NCBI GenBank assembly: GCA_019347945.1
Contig: JAHWKK010000008.1
Span: 82,643-146,642 of the forward strand
Reading direction: 5' to 3'
Source of the DNA: Acidobacteriota bacterium
GTDB lineage: Bacteria > Acidobacteriota > Thermoanaerobaculia > Gp7-AA8 > JAHWKK01
DNA length: 64,000 bases
This document shows positions 32,901 to 42,082 of this stretch, piece after piece. Under the pieces are notes generated by a model. The model was not told the origin of the DNA. It did no database searches and saw only the letters and a program-made list of their open reading frames with translations. Within the stretch, counting starts at the first letter, position 1; each line of letters opens with the position of its first letter. Both the position numbers and the translations under genes were made by a program.

Positions 32901-33193
32901 GACCTGTCCCCGGCTGGCAGATGGATCTCGGCCGCCGTCTTGTCTTTGGCGTAATGAACGACCACGCGGCTACCGGCCTGGATGTCCTCACGGCTTCCAG
33001 GATTCTTTCCTTTTAAGATCACGGTGTCGCCTGTCAGGCGGACCGAGACGACGTCGCCGTCGGTAGACGTCACTGTTAGAGTATCGTCCTCGAACTTCTC
33101 GATCGTTCCCATGACATGGCCGCTTCCGTGTGCGAAAGCGATGACCGGAACAACCAGTATGAGGGCGATGGCGACTGCATGAAGTGTTCTCAA
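32897..33193 (-). CDS. Small periplasmic beta protein, DUF5666-like
   Basis: The 98-residue protein has a signal peptide ending at FAHG, then a compact beta domain (GTIEKFEDDTLTVTSTDGDVVSVRLTGDTVILKGK) and a second half with AGSRVVVHYAKDKTAAEIHL. This resembles DUF5666-type OB-like domains found in metal operons. The precise function is unknown. It is coupled to the NTF2-like gene and 24 nt from the cytochrome gene. Confidence 0.65.
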   Translation of the reverse strand: MRTLHAVAIALILVVPVIAFAHGSGHVMGTIEKFEDDTLTVTSTDGDVVSVRLTGDTVILKGKNPGSREDIQAGSRVVVHYAKDKTAAEIHLPAGDRS

Positions 33194-33217
33194 TGCTCTC
33201 TCCCTGGTTTCTGGATC

Positions 33218-33856
33218 TCAGTGATGGTGGCCCCGCTCCCCGTGGAGTGGCGGAGCTTCGTTATTGGTCTCGACGTCTTCACCCGCGAGGAACGCTTCCA
33301 TCGCCCGCTGCTCTTCCAGTTCGTGAAGGCTGACGGGGTTCATCGCTTCCATCTGCTCGAGCTCCTCGGATGTGATTTCTGGAAGGTGCCGGATGAAGTG
33401 GACGAGCTCCCAGTCCGCCTCGCTCGGCGGCGTTCCGGGCTCTCCCCAGGCCGGCATCCCGGTGAGTCGGATGCCGTTGCGGATGATGTAGGCGAGCTCG
33501 CCGTCGCTGAGCGACTGGGTGTCCGGGTGGGTCATGTCAGGAGCCTTCGGGTACAGCCCCTGTCCCATTTCCGTCTGTCCCTTGCCGTCATTCCCGTGAC
33601 ATGAGGCACAGTGGTCTGCCCAGTGGGCGCGAGCGGACACAAGCACCGTGTCTGACGGCTCGAGCGGATTCTCCAGCTCTTTCGCATCGGCGGGAATGGC
33701 CAGGGTGCGCATCGCTCGGGCGAGAGCCGCTTCGAGCGCAGATGGTTCCTCACGGGCGCTGATTCCTGCCCGTGTCTGCGTCCACGCGAGAGCCCCGAGT
33801 GCGATGAGAACGAGCGCGATCAATCCCAGCGCGAAGAGTCCGACCGATCGCTTCAT
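33218..33856 (-). CDS. Membrane-anchored c-type cytochrome
   Basis: The 212-residue protein has an N-terminal signal anchor and one heme c site CASCH (about residue 86), with an axial-Met candidate in LTGMPAWGE. The spacing matches class I cytochrome c / cbb3 CcoP-like domains. The tail is acidic and ends in a His-rich GERGHHH, a possible metal-binding tag. As the upstream gene of a three-gene set with periplasmic products, it may pass electrons in the periplasm. Between 33857 and 34046 I see no gene. Confidence 0.83.
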   Translation of the reverse strand: MKRSVGLFALGLIALVLIALGALAWTQTRAGISAREEPSALEAALARAMRTLAIPADAKELENPLEPSDTVLVSARAHWADHCASCHGNDGKGQTEMGQGLYPKAPDMTHPDTQSLSDGELAYIIRNGIRLTGMPAWGEPGTPPSEADWELVHFIRHLPEITSEELEQMEAMNPVSLHELEEQRAMEAFLAGEDVETNNEAPPLHGERGHHH

Positions 33857-34046
33857 GGTCCCCCGTAAGAGTGAAAGGCTTCGGTGGATTCCCGGGGCGG
33901 AGGGAGTTTCTGTTGAGAGCCAGGCCCTGCTCGGTGATTGCGGCGGCGCGGGCTACGACTCGGACTCGGTACCGTCCCAGGAGACGACCGATGAAAGGAT
34001 CTGCCCGGGTGATCGAGGTTGTCTCTAACGGCGCATTCCAGGAGCC

Positions 34047-34994
34047 TCATTGTGCTGCTGGCGTACCGTCACTTCCTGCAGCGTGCATCGCCGCATGAAC
34101 CGGCTCTATTCCTTCCCGGAAGTAGCTCTGATGATCGCCCGGCACCTCAATGAGCTGGGCTCCCGTCTGCTCGGCAACGCGACGGGCATCTTCGACTGGA
34201 GTGACTGCATCTGCCCGGCCGTGGATGAGCACCGCCCTGCCACCGATCTCCTGCAGCGCCTCTTGAACCGGCACCCGAAGCAGAATTCGGTTGACTGCAC
34301 CATCGACGGCCGGCAGGTGGTGGAGCACGGAGTCGGAGACGACACCCGCATCGAGGTGCGGGCGAAGAGATGGCAGGAGACGCCGAAGCAGAGGGCGGAA
34401 GGCACACATCGCCGTGCAGGAGATGCGTGCCAGCGTGTCATTGAACATCAGCAGCGCGCCTAGCTTCGTCAGCCTACGAATCCCGCGCCGTGCCTGCTCT
34501 CCGTCCGCAAACACCGGCGTTCCCATGAGGACGACTCGGGAGACCTCCCCCAGGAACCGGGCCGCGTAATTGGCGGCCAGGATCGTACCGAACGAGTGGG
34601 CTACGAGCGTGAGCTGTCTGGTTGCATCGTTGGCGATGAGTGTGCGGCGGAGAGCCTCGATGTGATCGTCGAGCGAGTAGTCGATCCCGGCAGGCCATGG
34701 CGAGCGGCCAAAGCCGAGCGCATCGACAAAGATCAGCCGGTGCTCACCGGCCAGAGAGTCGAAGCTCTGGCCCCAGTACCTGGTGGAGCCCTGAAGGCCC
34801 GCGATGAAAACGACCGGGCTCCCCGAGCCCCGAACTTCGGTATAGAGAAGGTCGCCGAGATAGTCCCGTGCTGCGCGCTCCCGGGCGAGGTCCATTTCCG
34901 CCGCAATGTAGACACCTGCAGCCGAACCTGCAGCCAACCCGGCGACGATGAGCAGCCGTCGACGTCTTCGACTTCGTTTCGAGGTTTTCCGCAT
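34047..34994 (-). CDS. Alpha/beta hydrolase with N-terminal membrane anchor
   Basis: The protein (about 315 residues) starts with a basic segment and a TM helix (LLIVAGLAAGSAAGVYIAAE), then an alpha/beta hydrolase fold: VVFIAGLQGSTRYWGQSFDSL, nucleophile in VAHSFGTILA, acid in HGRADAVTP, His in PGDHQSYF. The ATG at 34994 follows a purine-rich region; a longer frame to 35081 runs into the octamer repeat element and is rejected. The substrate is unknown. Confidence 0.78.
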   Translation of the reverse strand: MRKTSKRSRRRRRLLIVAGLAAGSAAGVYIAAEMDLARERAARDYLGDLLYTEVRGSGSPVVFIAGLQGSTRYWGQSFDSLAGEHRLIFVDALGFGRSPWPAGIDYSLDDHIEALRRTLIANDATRQLTLVAHSFGTILAANYAARFLGEVSRVVLMGTPVFADGEQARRGIRRLTKLGALLMFNDTLARISCTAMCAFRPLLRRLLPSLRPHLDAGVVSDSVLHHLPAVDGAVNRILLRVPVQEALQEIGGRAVLIHGRADAVTPVEDARRVAEQTGAQLIEVPGDHQSYFREGIEPVHAAMHAAGSDGTPAAQ

Positions 34995-35015
34995 CTTTGG
35001 GGAGGGGAATGGAGA

Positions 35016-35118
35016 AGGATATGAGGATGTGAGGATATGAGAGCGAAGGATGTTCAGGAGTGTCGGCTGTAACTGCCTCAAACCCTCATATCCCCAAATC
35101 CTTACATCCTCGTATCCT
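35016..35118. repeat. Intergenic element with inverted octamer arrays
   Basis: GGATATGA/GGATGTGA octamers occupy 35016-35042, and inverted copies (TCATATCC, TTACATCC, TCGTATCC) occupy 35083-35118. About 40 nt separate them. The architecture equals that of the heptamer elements but the unit differs. It lies between the glpX stop and the hydrolase start. Confidence 0.75.
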
Positions 35119-35125
35119 GTCTCTC

Positions 35126-36112
35126 TCAGCTGAAGGAGACCGTGAGCTCGCCGCCCTCCTCCTGGTAGATCGTGTCGACGAACCGGATCGTCTGGGTCTT
35201 GAGCGACAGAAAGATTGAAGAGACGCGGATGCCGTGGGCGAAGAAGCGGACTCCCCGAAGGAGGTCGCCGTCGGTCACCCCGCTCGCAGAGAAGATGATG
35301 TCGTCGCCGGAGGCGAGATCCTTCGTGTCGTAAACTTTCCCGTAATCATCGAATCCCATCTCCGCGAGACGATTTTCCTGCCATTTCTCGAGAGGGTGAA
35401 GACGGCCGATCATCACGCCATTGAGACATCGCATCGCCGCCGCCGTGAGCACTCCCTCGGGAGCGCCGCCGATTCCCATCATCGCGTGAATGCCGGTTCC
35501 CCGTACCGCTGCGGCGATTCCACCGGAGAGGTCGCCGTCGGTGATCAGCTTGATGCGAGCCCCTGCTTCGCGCACCTCTGAGATGAGTCCTGCATGGCGT
35601 TCCCGGTCGAGAATGACGATGGTCAGCTCATTGATGTCGCGGCCGAAGGACTCGGCGATTGCCTGGAGGTTATCGCGCACGGACGCCTCGAGATCGACTT
35701 TTCCGGCTGCCGTATGACCGACGCAGATCTTGTCCATGTAGACGTCGGGCGCGTTGAGCAGGCCGCCTCGCTCGGAAGCGGCGAGGACGGCGATCGAGTT
35801 TGGCGTGCCGGTGGCGCAGAGGTTGGTTCCTTCCAGCGGATCGACCGCAATGTCGATCTCGGGGCATTCCCGGCGGTCATCGGTGTCGTTGCGGCCCAGC
35901 TCCTCGCCGACGTAAAGCATTGGAGCCTTGTCCCGTTCTCCTTCGCCGATGACGATCCGGCCGTTCATCCGGAGCTTGTTCAACTCGGTCCGCATCGCCT
36001 CGACCGCGACGTGATCGGAACGCTTCCGGTCTCCGCGACCCATTGTTCGCGCGGCGGCGATCGCGGCTTTCTCGGAGGCGCGCAGAAAGCCGATCTCGAG
36101 GCTCGGTTCCAT
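35126..36112 (-). CDS. glpX: Class II fructose-1,6-bisphosphatase
   Basis: GlpX hydrolyses fructose-1,6-bisphosphate in gluconeogenesis. The 328-residue protein has the expected blocks: AAIAAARTMGRGDRKRSDHVAVEAMR, the metal-binding VIGEGERDKAPML, DIAVDPLEGTNLCATG, and the GIGGAPEGVLTAAAMRCLNG region. Length and residues are normal. The stop is at the edge of the octamer element, and the gene starts 5 nt after the acyl-CoA dehydrogenase stop on the same strand. Confidence 0.92.
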   Translation of the reverse strand: MEPSLEIGFLRASEKAAIAAARTMGRGDRKRSDHVAVEAMRTELNKLRMNGRIVIGEGERDKAPMLYVGEELGRNDTDDRRECPEIDIAVDPLEGTNLCATGTPNSIAVLAASERGGLLNAPDVYMDKICVGHTAAGKVDLEASVRDNLQAIAESFGRDINELTIVILDRERHAGLISEVREAGARIKLITDGDLSGGIAAAVRGTGIHAMMGIGGAPEGVLTAAAMRCLNGVMIGRLHPLEKWQENRLAEMGFDDYGKVYDTKDLASGDDIIFSASGVTDGDLLRGVRFFAHGIRVSSIFLSLKTQTIRFVDTIYQEEGGELTVSFS

Positions 36113-36117
36113 CGGCC

Positions 36118-37344
36118 TTACCTCGATTCCGCCATCTCGGCTTCGCGGGCCTGCGCCTGATCCTCGTTCATCGGAGGGTTGAATGCCGCGATGCCCGTGA
36201 CCGCCTGGCCGATGACGAGATTATGGATGTCGTGAGTTCCCTCGTAGGTCTTGACCGATTCGAGATTCAGCATGTGTCGGATGACGGGATACTCGTCGGA
36301 GATTCCGTTCGCACCGAGAATGTCACGAGCGGTGCGCGCGCACTCGAGTGCGATGTGGACATTGTTCATCTTGCCCATCGAGACGTGCTGCGGCCGGAGC
36401 TTACCGTCATCCTTGAGGCGTCCCAGCTGCAAGGCCAGAAGCTGTCCCTTGGTGATCTCGGTGATCATCCAGGCGAGCTTGTTCTGAACGAGCTGATGCG
36501 ATGCTATCGGTTGCCCGGCGAACTGGATCCGGGACTTCGAGTACTCGACGGCGGTCTGGTAAACGGCCATCGCGGCTCCGAGAGCGCCCCAGGCGATGCC
36601 GTACCGGGCCTGGTTCAGGCAGCCGAGAGGATGTTTGAGCGTCGAGGTCTCCGGCAGAACGTTGGCGTCGGGAATCCTGCAGTTGTCGAAGAACAGTTGC
36701 GAGGTCACCGACGCGCGGAGCGAGAACTTGCCCATGTGGTAGGCAGTGCTGAAGCCGGGTGTGTCCTTTTCGACGAGGAAGCCTCGTATCCCCCCTTCGG
36801 CCTTCGCCCAGACGACCGCGACATCGGCGATCGAACCATTGGTGATCCACGACTTCGCGCCGTTCAGAATCCATGAATCTCCGTCGCGCTTCGCATGGGT
36901 ACGCATCCCTCCGGGGTTCGACCCGAAGTCCGGCTCGGTGAGACCGAAACAGCCGATCGCTTCGCCCGAGGCGAGCTTCGGGATCCATTTGTCTTTCTGT
37001 TCCTTCGAGCCATATGTGTAGATCGGATACATCACGAGCGCGGACTGCACCGACACGAACGAGCGAAGGCCGGAATCGCCTCGCTCGAGCTCCTGCATGA
37101 TCAGGCCGTAGGCGACGTTGTTCAGTCCGGGAAGACCATATTCGTCGATCGTCGAGCCGAACAGCCCCATCTCGGCCATCTGGCTGATCAGATGGCGGGG
37201 AAACTTCTCCTCACGATGGGCTTCCTCGATGATGGGAAGGACCTCTTCGTCGACGAAATCGCGAACGGTCTGGCGAATCATCAGCTCCTCTTCCGAAAAG
37301 AGCGAGTCGATGAGCATGTAGTCAACACCTGGAAATTGCGTCAC
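36118..37344 (-). CDS. gcdH: Glutaryl-CoA dehydrogenase-like acyl-CoA dehydrogenase
   Basis: The 408-residue flavoenzyme has acyl-CoA dehydrogenase signatures: CFGLTEPDFGSNPGGM, NGAKSWITNGSIADVAVVWAK, and the catalytic-base region SVKTYEGTHDIHNLVIGQAVTGI. The Glu in TYEGT is the base in the glutaryl-CoA dehydrogenase branch. It should oxidise and decarboxylate glutaryl-CoA to crotonyl-CoA in lysine/tryptophan or aromatic breakdown. Confidence 0.87.
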   Translation of the reverse strand: MTQFPGVDYMLIDSLFSEEELMIRQTVRDFVDEEVLPIIEEAHREEKFPRHLISQMAEMGLFGSTIDEYGLPGLNNVAYGLIMQELERGDSGLRSFVSVQSALVMYPIYTYGSKEQKDKWIPKLASGEAIGCFGLTEPDFGSNPGGMRTHAKRDGDSWILNGAKSWITNGSIADVAVVWAKAEGGIRGFLVEKDTPGFSTAYHMGKFSLRASVTSQLFFDNCRIPDANVLPETSTLKHPLGCLNQARYGIAWGALGAAMAVYQTAVEYSKSRIQFAGQPIASHQLVQNKLAWMITEITKGQLLALQLGRLKDDGKLRPQHVSMGKMNNVHIALECARTARDILGANGISDEYPVIRHMLNLESVKTYEGTHDIHNLVIGQAVTGIAAFNPPMNEDQAQAREAEMAESR

Positions 37345-37419
37345 GAAAGATGCTCCTGATCAGAGAAAAATACCGGCGCCGGTGCGCGGGGCCTGAATGA
37401 TAGCAGAGGATGGAGAGGC

Positions 37420-37604
37420 GAAGAGTGAAGAGTGAAGGGTGAAGAGTGAAAGAAGACCTCATGCAGCGGGGTCCGATCACTACGGCTCGCGAGCGGGGTT
37501 GGCAGGCGCGTGAGTCCGTGTTGAGCGGTGCGTTGCTTCACGAGCCCACCACGGCTCGTCCTGCTTTCACTCTTCACTCTTCACCCTTCACCCTTCACTC
37601 TTCT
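37420..37604. repeat. Intergenic element with inverted heptamer arrays (copy 2)
   Basis: The left array (GAGTGAA type) is at 37420-37453 and the inverted right array at 37565-37604. The 110-nt core is unlike that of the other copies and contains short inverted pieces (CACGGCTCG, CGGCTCGCGAG). The right array contains the stop codon of the minus-strand gene at 37588 (ending EEKSEG). Confidence 0.85.
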
Positions 37605-38049
37605 CCTCGATTTCCCGGGCATGCTGTTCGGCGACGACCGTCCTGATCATCCGGGTCGCGGCTCCTCCGGTTCCCGCGCGGCGTGCCATGAACCAGACGC
37701 AGATCGCGATCACACCTCCGGTCCACGAGAGAGGGACGAGTGCTCCCATGAAGGGCCACATCAGCCACAGGAGCGCTCCGAATGCGCCGAGGGCGAGTAG
37801 TGCGACCCGTCCTCTCCCGGGACGCTCGAGAACCGGATCCGCCCGGAGCTCCACCGATCCGTGCCCGGAACCCGACCATGACACCGTCCCGCCCGGCGCG
37901 TGATCCTCGGGTCCGAGACGGAAAGTCATCGACCCGGGCGCGGTCTCGACGACTTCGCCGCCCCACTCCTCGACCACCTCGGCGACCGTAGTTGCGAGTC
38001 CGTCGAGGTAGACGTCGTCTTCGACGATCCGGACACGAGGACTACTCAC
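37588..38049 (-). CDS. Two-TM hypothetical membrane protein
   Basis: The 153-residue protein has a soluble N-terminal part (VRIVEDDVYLDGLATTVAEVVEEWGGEVVETAPGSMTFRLG) and two adjacent TM helices (VALLALGAFGALLWLMWPFMGALVPLSWTGGVIAICVWF). The cytoplasmic tail ends in residues encoded by the repeat element. The start overlaps the SDR stop by 8 nt. I do not recognise a family. Confidence 0.65.
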   Translation of the reverse strand: MSSPRVRIVEDDVYLDGLATTVAEVVEEWGGEVVETAPGSMTFRLGPEDHAPGGTVSWSGSGHGSVELRADPVLERPGRGRVALLALGAFGALLWLMWPFMGALVPLSWTGGVIAICVWFMARRAGTGGAATRMIRTVVAEQHAREIEEKSEG

Positions 38050-38839
38050 GAGAACGGCTCCGTCGTGCAGCGAAGGGTCGCGTGAGCCGGTCGAAGAGGG
38101 GGATGGGCATCAACCGGATCAGACGCATCATCAGTACCGTCGGGAGGGGAAAGCTCAGCTCGGCCCGGCGTCGCTCGATCGCCCCCGCGATGATTCCCGA
38201 CGCTTTCTCGGCCGACATGATGAATGGCATTCGGAATCGCGCTCCGTCGGTCATTTCGGTCCGGACGAATCCCGGGTTGATGATCGTCACGTCGACCCCG
38301 GTGCCGATGAGCTCGACGCGCGCGGCCTCGAGAAACGCCCTGACCGCGGCCTTCGTCGCCGAATAGACCGCCATCCCCGGCACTCCTCGAAATGACGACA
38401 CAGAGGAGATGCCGACGAAATGTCCATCTTCGTCCTCGACCATACGAGGGACCGTCGCGGCGTAGAGATTGAGCAGGCCCTCGAAGTTCGTTCTGGAGAT
38501 GATCCGCGCGTCGTGCCCTTCCATTTTCCGCACCGTCATCGGGACGCTCACGCCGGCGTTGGCCACGACCAGATCGATCTTTCCGAGGCGTTCACGGGTC
38601 TCGGCCACTCCACGCTCGACCGATTCGGGATCGGTGACGTCCATTTCGATCGCGATTGCCTCGCCATTTCGGACCCCGATCTCGTCGACGAGACGCTCGA
38701 GCAGTCCGGTCCTCCGCGAGGCTGCCGCCACGCGGAACCCCCGTCTGGCGAGCTCCATGGCGAGCGCGCGCCCAATCCCGCTCGACGCGCCCGTGATCAG
38801 GCAGACCTGGCTCCCGGAGCCGGAAATGTCGGACGTCAC
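38042..38839 (-). CDS. Short-chain dehydrogenase/reductase
   Basis: The 265-residue SDR has the cofactor motif TGASSGIGRA, NAG in VVANAGVSV, the catalytic Ser (GISSVSS) and YxxxK (YSATKAA). It is of classical SDR length with a basic C-terminal extension. It is cotranscribed with the membrane protein gene downstream. The substrate is unknown. The 38840-38985 gap holds nothing I can name. Confidence 0.87.
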   Translation of the reverse strand: MTSDISGSGSQVCLITGASSGIGRALAMELARRGFRVAAASRRTGLLERLVDEIGVRNGEAIAIEMDVTDPESVERGVAETRERLGKIDLVVANAGVSVPMTVRKMEGHDARIISRTNFEGLLNLYAATVPRMVEDEDGHFVGISSVSSFRGVPGMAVYSATKAAVRAFLEAARVELIGTGVDVTIINPGFVRTEMTDGARFRMPFIMSAEKASGIIAGAIERRRAELSFPLPTVLMMRLIRLMPIPLFDRLTRPFAARRSRSRE

Positions 38840-38985
38840 GCGAAAAGAATACAGGAGAAAGCGACCAAAACAGTGGGGAGCCGAACCGAACGCGGCGGAG
38901 AGCGTCGCTTGCGCAGGCTGATCGGCTCGCCTTCCTGACCTCCGCTGATGAAACGGGCAATTCCAGCAGGATAGACTGCGCCTTC

Positions 38986-40545
38986 GTGATCGACTCCGCT
39001 CACAGATCAGGAAGAGGCATCCGGCTCATAGGCGCAGCAGTCCTGACGCTGCTCGTCGGGGCCAGTACGCTCGAAGCAGTGGAACCGCAGCGCGTCCCGG
39101 AGCGGCCGGTTCTGATTCAGCAGATCGAGGCTCATCAGTCGGCCGGGCGATGGGAGGAAGCGATCTCGCTGCTTCGTCGTGCTCTCGAGCGAGCTCCGAA
39201 CGATCGCGAGTTGCGAATCATGCTCGCGGAAACGCTCTCGTGGGGCGGACGGTTCGAAGAGGCGGAGGCGCTTTTCATCGAGCTCGCCGAACGCGAACCG
39301 AGCAGGCGCGTCCGAATCGGGCTCGCTCGGACGCTTCAATGGCAAGGGGACTACGGAGCGGCCATCGAACAGTATCGACTGTTGCTCGCCGAAGATCCGG
39401 GGGATATCGATGCGCTCGAAGGTCTGGCGAGGACCGAGTACTGGGCGGGAGATTTCAGATCTGCGGAGCGTCTCTTCGAGAGGGTGATCGCGGCCGATCC
39501 CGCGAGGGATCAGGCGCGGGTTGATCTCGCAGCGATCCGGGTAGCGGCGAGGTCTTTACTGACGACAACCGCTTTCTTCCGCTCGGACGATCAACCCTAC
39601 GATGCCACTCATGCGGAGATCAGCGCAATTTTTTTCTCGGATCCGCTGACCAAATGGACCGTGACTGCGGAGGGAAGCCGATTGGAGGGGGAGGGGCGCG
39701 GGCTGCCGGCGTCCGGACTGCTCGAGGGCGAAACGGCGAGTATCGAGATCGCCTCCGAGATCGGTATCCCGGCTCTCGGACTGTCGCTCGAGGGAGCGGT
39801 GAGGCCCTTCCGCTTCGCCGACGGCGAGACGGTCTGGCTGGGAAGGGCCGCGGTCACGAGAAGGATCACCCCTGCTTCGACGCTCCAGGCCTTCCATCGG
39901 AGAGATGAGCTGATCCGGACGGTGACCTCGCTCGACGATCATCCCTGGGTTGCCTCGACGGGACTTCGCTGGTCGCTCGACCGGAAGGGGTGGTTTGCAG
40001 AGGTTCAGGCGCGAGCTCTCGACTTCAGCGACGGAAATGAAGGTGCGTCCGCGAGCGGTTACGTGCTCGCTCCGATTTTCGACGAGCCGGTTCGTTTCTC
40101 CGCCGGCGTGTCGGCGCTCTACGCGGATACGGATGTAAACCGCTTCCGGCTGGATTCGATCGAGTCGGTGCCGCTCCGGGGGGGTGGCTTCGCCTACAGC
40201 TACGAGGGAAGATACGATCCATACTGGACTCCGATCGATCTTCGCGAAGCGAGGTTGCTGCTGTCGATGAATGGAAAGATCGGCCCGGTGACGGGTTGGA
40301 GGGTGGATGGGACGTATGGAACGGCTCGGGACGAAGCGCTTACCTTCGGGCCCGATCGCGGATTTTTCCCCTTCCCTTCGAATCCGTTTTCCGTGAACTT
40401 CAACCGCAGCTTCGAGCCCTGGTCTCTGCGTGCGGCGATCGAGAGGGAGTGGCCCAGGTTCAGTCTTCAGCTCAGGTACGATCGCTGGCTGAGCGCCGAA
40501 TACGAGTTCGAGGAGATTGGTGCAACCCTGGTCAGACGATTCTGA
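38986..40545 (+). CDS. Secreted TPR plus beta-barrel protein (exopolysaccharide export type)
   Basis: The 519-residue protein has a signal segment (LIGAAVLTLLVGASTLEA), TPR repeats over about residues 45-190 (WEEAISLLRRALERAPNDRELRIMLAETLSWGGRFEEAEALF...), then about 300 residues of alternating beta strands ending with the outer-membrane signature EIGATLVRRF. This is a small version of the BcsC/PgaA plan: periplasmic TPR followed by an export barrel. The start is GTG 38986. It overlaps the GT2 gene that follows, so export and synthesis are coupled. Confidence 0.72.
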   Translation: MIDSAHRSGRGIRLIGAAVLTLLVGASTLEAVEPQRVPERPVLIQQIEAHQSAGRWEEAISLLRRALERAPNDRELRIMLAETLSWGGRFEEAEALFIELAEREPSRRVRIGLARTLQWQGDYGAAIEQYRLLLAEDPGDIDALEGLARTEYWAGDFRSAERLFERVIAADPARDQARVDLAAIRVAARSLLTTTAFFRSDDQPYDATHAEISAIFFSDPLTKWTVTAEGSRLEGEGRGLPASGLLEGETASIEIASEIGIPALGLSLEGAVRPFRFADGETVWLGRAAVTRRITPASTLQAFHRRDELIRTVTSLDDHPWVASTGLRWSLDRKGWFAEVQARALDFSDGNEGASASGYVLAPIFDEPVRFSAGVSALYADTDVNRFRLDSIESVPLRGGGFAYSYEGRYDPYWTPIDLREARLLLSMNGKIGPVTGWRVDGTYGTARDEALTFGPDRGFFPFPSNPFSVNFNRSFEPWSLRAAIEREWPRFSLQLRYDRWLSAEYEFEEIGATLVRRF

Positions 40546-42082
40546 GATCTTTCGCCACCGAAGAGCGGCGCCGATTCGAGGATGGCACCGCTGGGCGCTG
40601 ATGACGCTGATCTTTCTCGGCCTGCAGAGCGTCGTTGTGTTTGCTCTGTGGTGGTTTCAGCCTCGCCACATCAATCAGCCGGTCCTTTTTGCACTCCTGT
40701 CGCTCGCCACCTGGTACGGAGTGTTCCGGATCATCGTCGGGTGGTACAACGCGTTTCACATCGAGCACCCCCCCTATATCGAGCCGCCCGAAGGAATGAG
40801 TGTGGCGATCTTCATTACTTCGAGCCCGGGGGAGCCTTACGAGATGTTCGTCCGGACCCTCGAAGCTGCCCGGCAGATCCGTTACCCTCATCAGACGTAT
40901 CTGCTGGACGACACACGGGACCCGCGATTCGCCGAGCTGGCCGCCGAAAAGGGGGCGGTTCACCTCGAGATCGTCGGCGTCCCGGGTGCGAAAGCCGGAA
41001 AGATCAATGAGGCGCTGCGGCGGACCGATGAGGATTTCATTCTCGTTCTCGATCCCGACCACATCCCGTTTCCCGAGTTTCTCGATCGTGTACTCGGCCA
41101 GTTCGAGAATCCGGAGGTGGGATTCGTACAGGTTTCACAGGCGTATCACAATCCCGGGGAGTCGTTCGTGGCGCGAGCGGCAGCGGAGCAGACTTTCGCC
41201 TTTTACGGTCCGATCATGCAGGGAATGCACGGTACGGGCACGACGGTCGCGATCGGTGCGAATTGCACCTTCCGGCGGGAGGCGCTCGAGTCGATCGGTG
41301 GCCATGGAATCGGGCTCGCCGAGGATCTGGTCACTTCGATCCGATTGCATGCGGCCGGCTGGAAATCGGTCTACGTACCGGAGATCGTTTCCCGTGGTCT
41401 CGTGCCAGCGGATCTGAGCTCGTTTGCGAAGCAGCAGCTGAAGTGGTCGCGAGGCGTCCACGAAGTCCTCTTTCGGGAGTACCCGCGCCTTTTCACCAGG
41501 CTCACGCCGCATCAGCGGATCTCGTATCTGATGATCGGCAGCTATTACTTCGTCGGAGTCACCAGCCTGATCTACTTCACGATTCCTCTGCTGTATCTGT
41601 GGCTCGGCCAGAATCCCGCGGCGATGCTGATCATGGACTACCTCCGGCATGCAGTTCCCGTAGGTCTCTTCGGTCTGTTGATCTACCGATTTGTTCACGA
41701 GTGGCTCTGCGACCCGGCGAGGGAGCGCGGCTGGCACTGGCGGGGTACGCTTCTAAAGATAGGATTATGGAACATCCACCTTCATGGCTTGGTTCTGGCG
41801 TTGGCTCGTGTGGATGTCCCCTACATACCGACTGAGAAGAGGCGCCGGACCGGGAGGTTCCTGGTGATGGCGCGAGTTCCCCTGACGGTCATCGCCTTGT
41901 CTGCGGCTACCATCGTCTGGACGATCTACTCCAGGTTGTACCTGCTACCCGAGGCGGAGGTGCGCATCACGACCGAGGTCACTTTCGGCATGATGGCCTT
42001 CCTCACGGCCAATGTGATCATGATGAGCGGGCGTCTCTACGCCGCGTGGCAGGACAGGACCCTTGTTCGGAGCGAGTCATGA
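40517..42082 (+). CDS. Membrane glycosyltransferase family 2 (processive synthase type)
   Basis: The roughly 520-residue protein has two N-terminal TM helices, a GT2 catalytic domain and about four C-terminal TM helices. The motifs are: the nucleotide-sugar Asp (LLDDTRDPR), DxD-like (VLDPDHIPF), the acceptor acidic residue (GLAEDLVTS) and the processive-synthase motif in place of QxxRW, as QQLKWSRG. No PilZ domain is present. The start codon is TTG 40517 or GTG 40520, both after an AGGAG site. The upstream stop is inside this gene and the GH26 gene overlaps its end (ATGA). Confidence 0.85.
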   Translation: MVQPWSDDSEIFRHRRAAPIRGWHRWALMTLIFLGLQSVVVFALWWFQPRHINQPVLFALLSLATWYGVFRIIVGWYNAFHIEHPPYIEPPEGMSVAIFITSSPGEPYEMFVRTLEAARQIRYPHQTYLLDDTRDPRFAELAAEKGAVHLEIVGVPGAKAGKINEALRRTDEDFILVLDPDHIPFPEFLDRVLGQFENPEVGFVQVSQAYHNPGESFVARAAAEQTFAFYGPIMQGMHGTGTTVAIGANCTFRREALESIGGHGIGLAEDLVTSIRLHAAGWKSVYVPEIVSRGLVPADLSSFAKQQLKWSRGVHEVLFREYPRLFTRLTPHQRISYLMIGSYYFVGVTSLIYFTIPLLYLWLGQNPAAMLIMDYLRHAVPVGLFGLLIYRFVHEWLCDPARERGWHWRGTLLKIGLWNIHLHGLVLALARVDVPYIPTEKRRRTGRFLVMARVPLTVIALSAATIVWTIYSRLYLLPEAEVRITTEVTFGMMAFLTANVIMMSGRLYAAWQDRTLVRSES

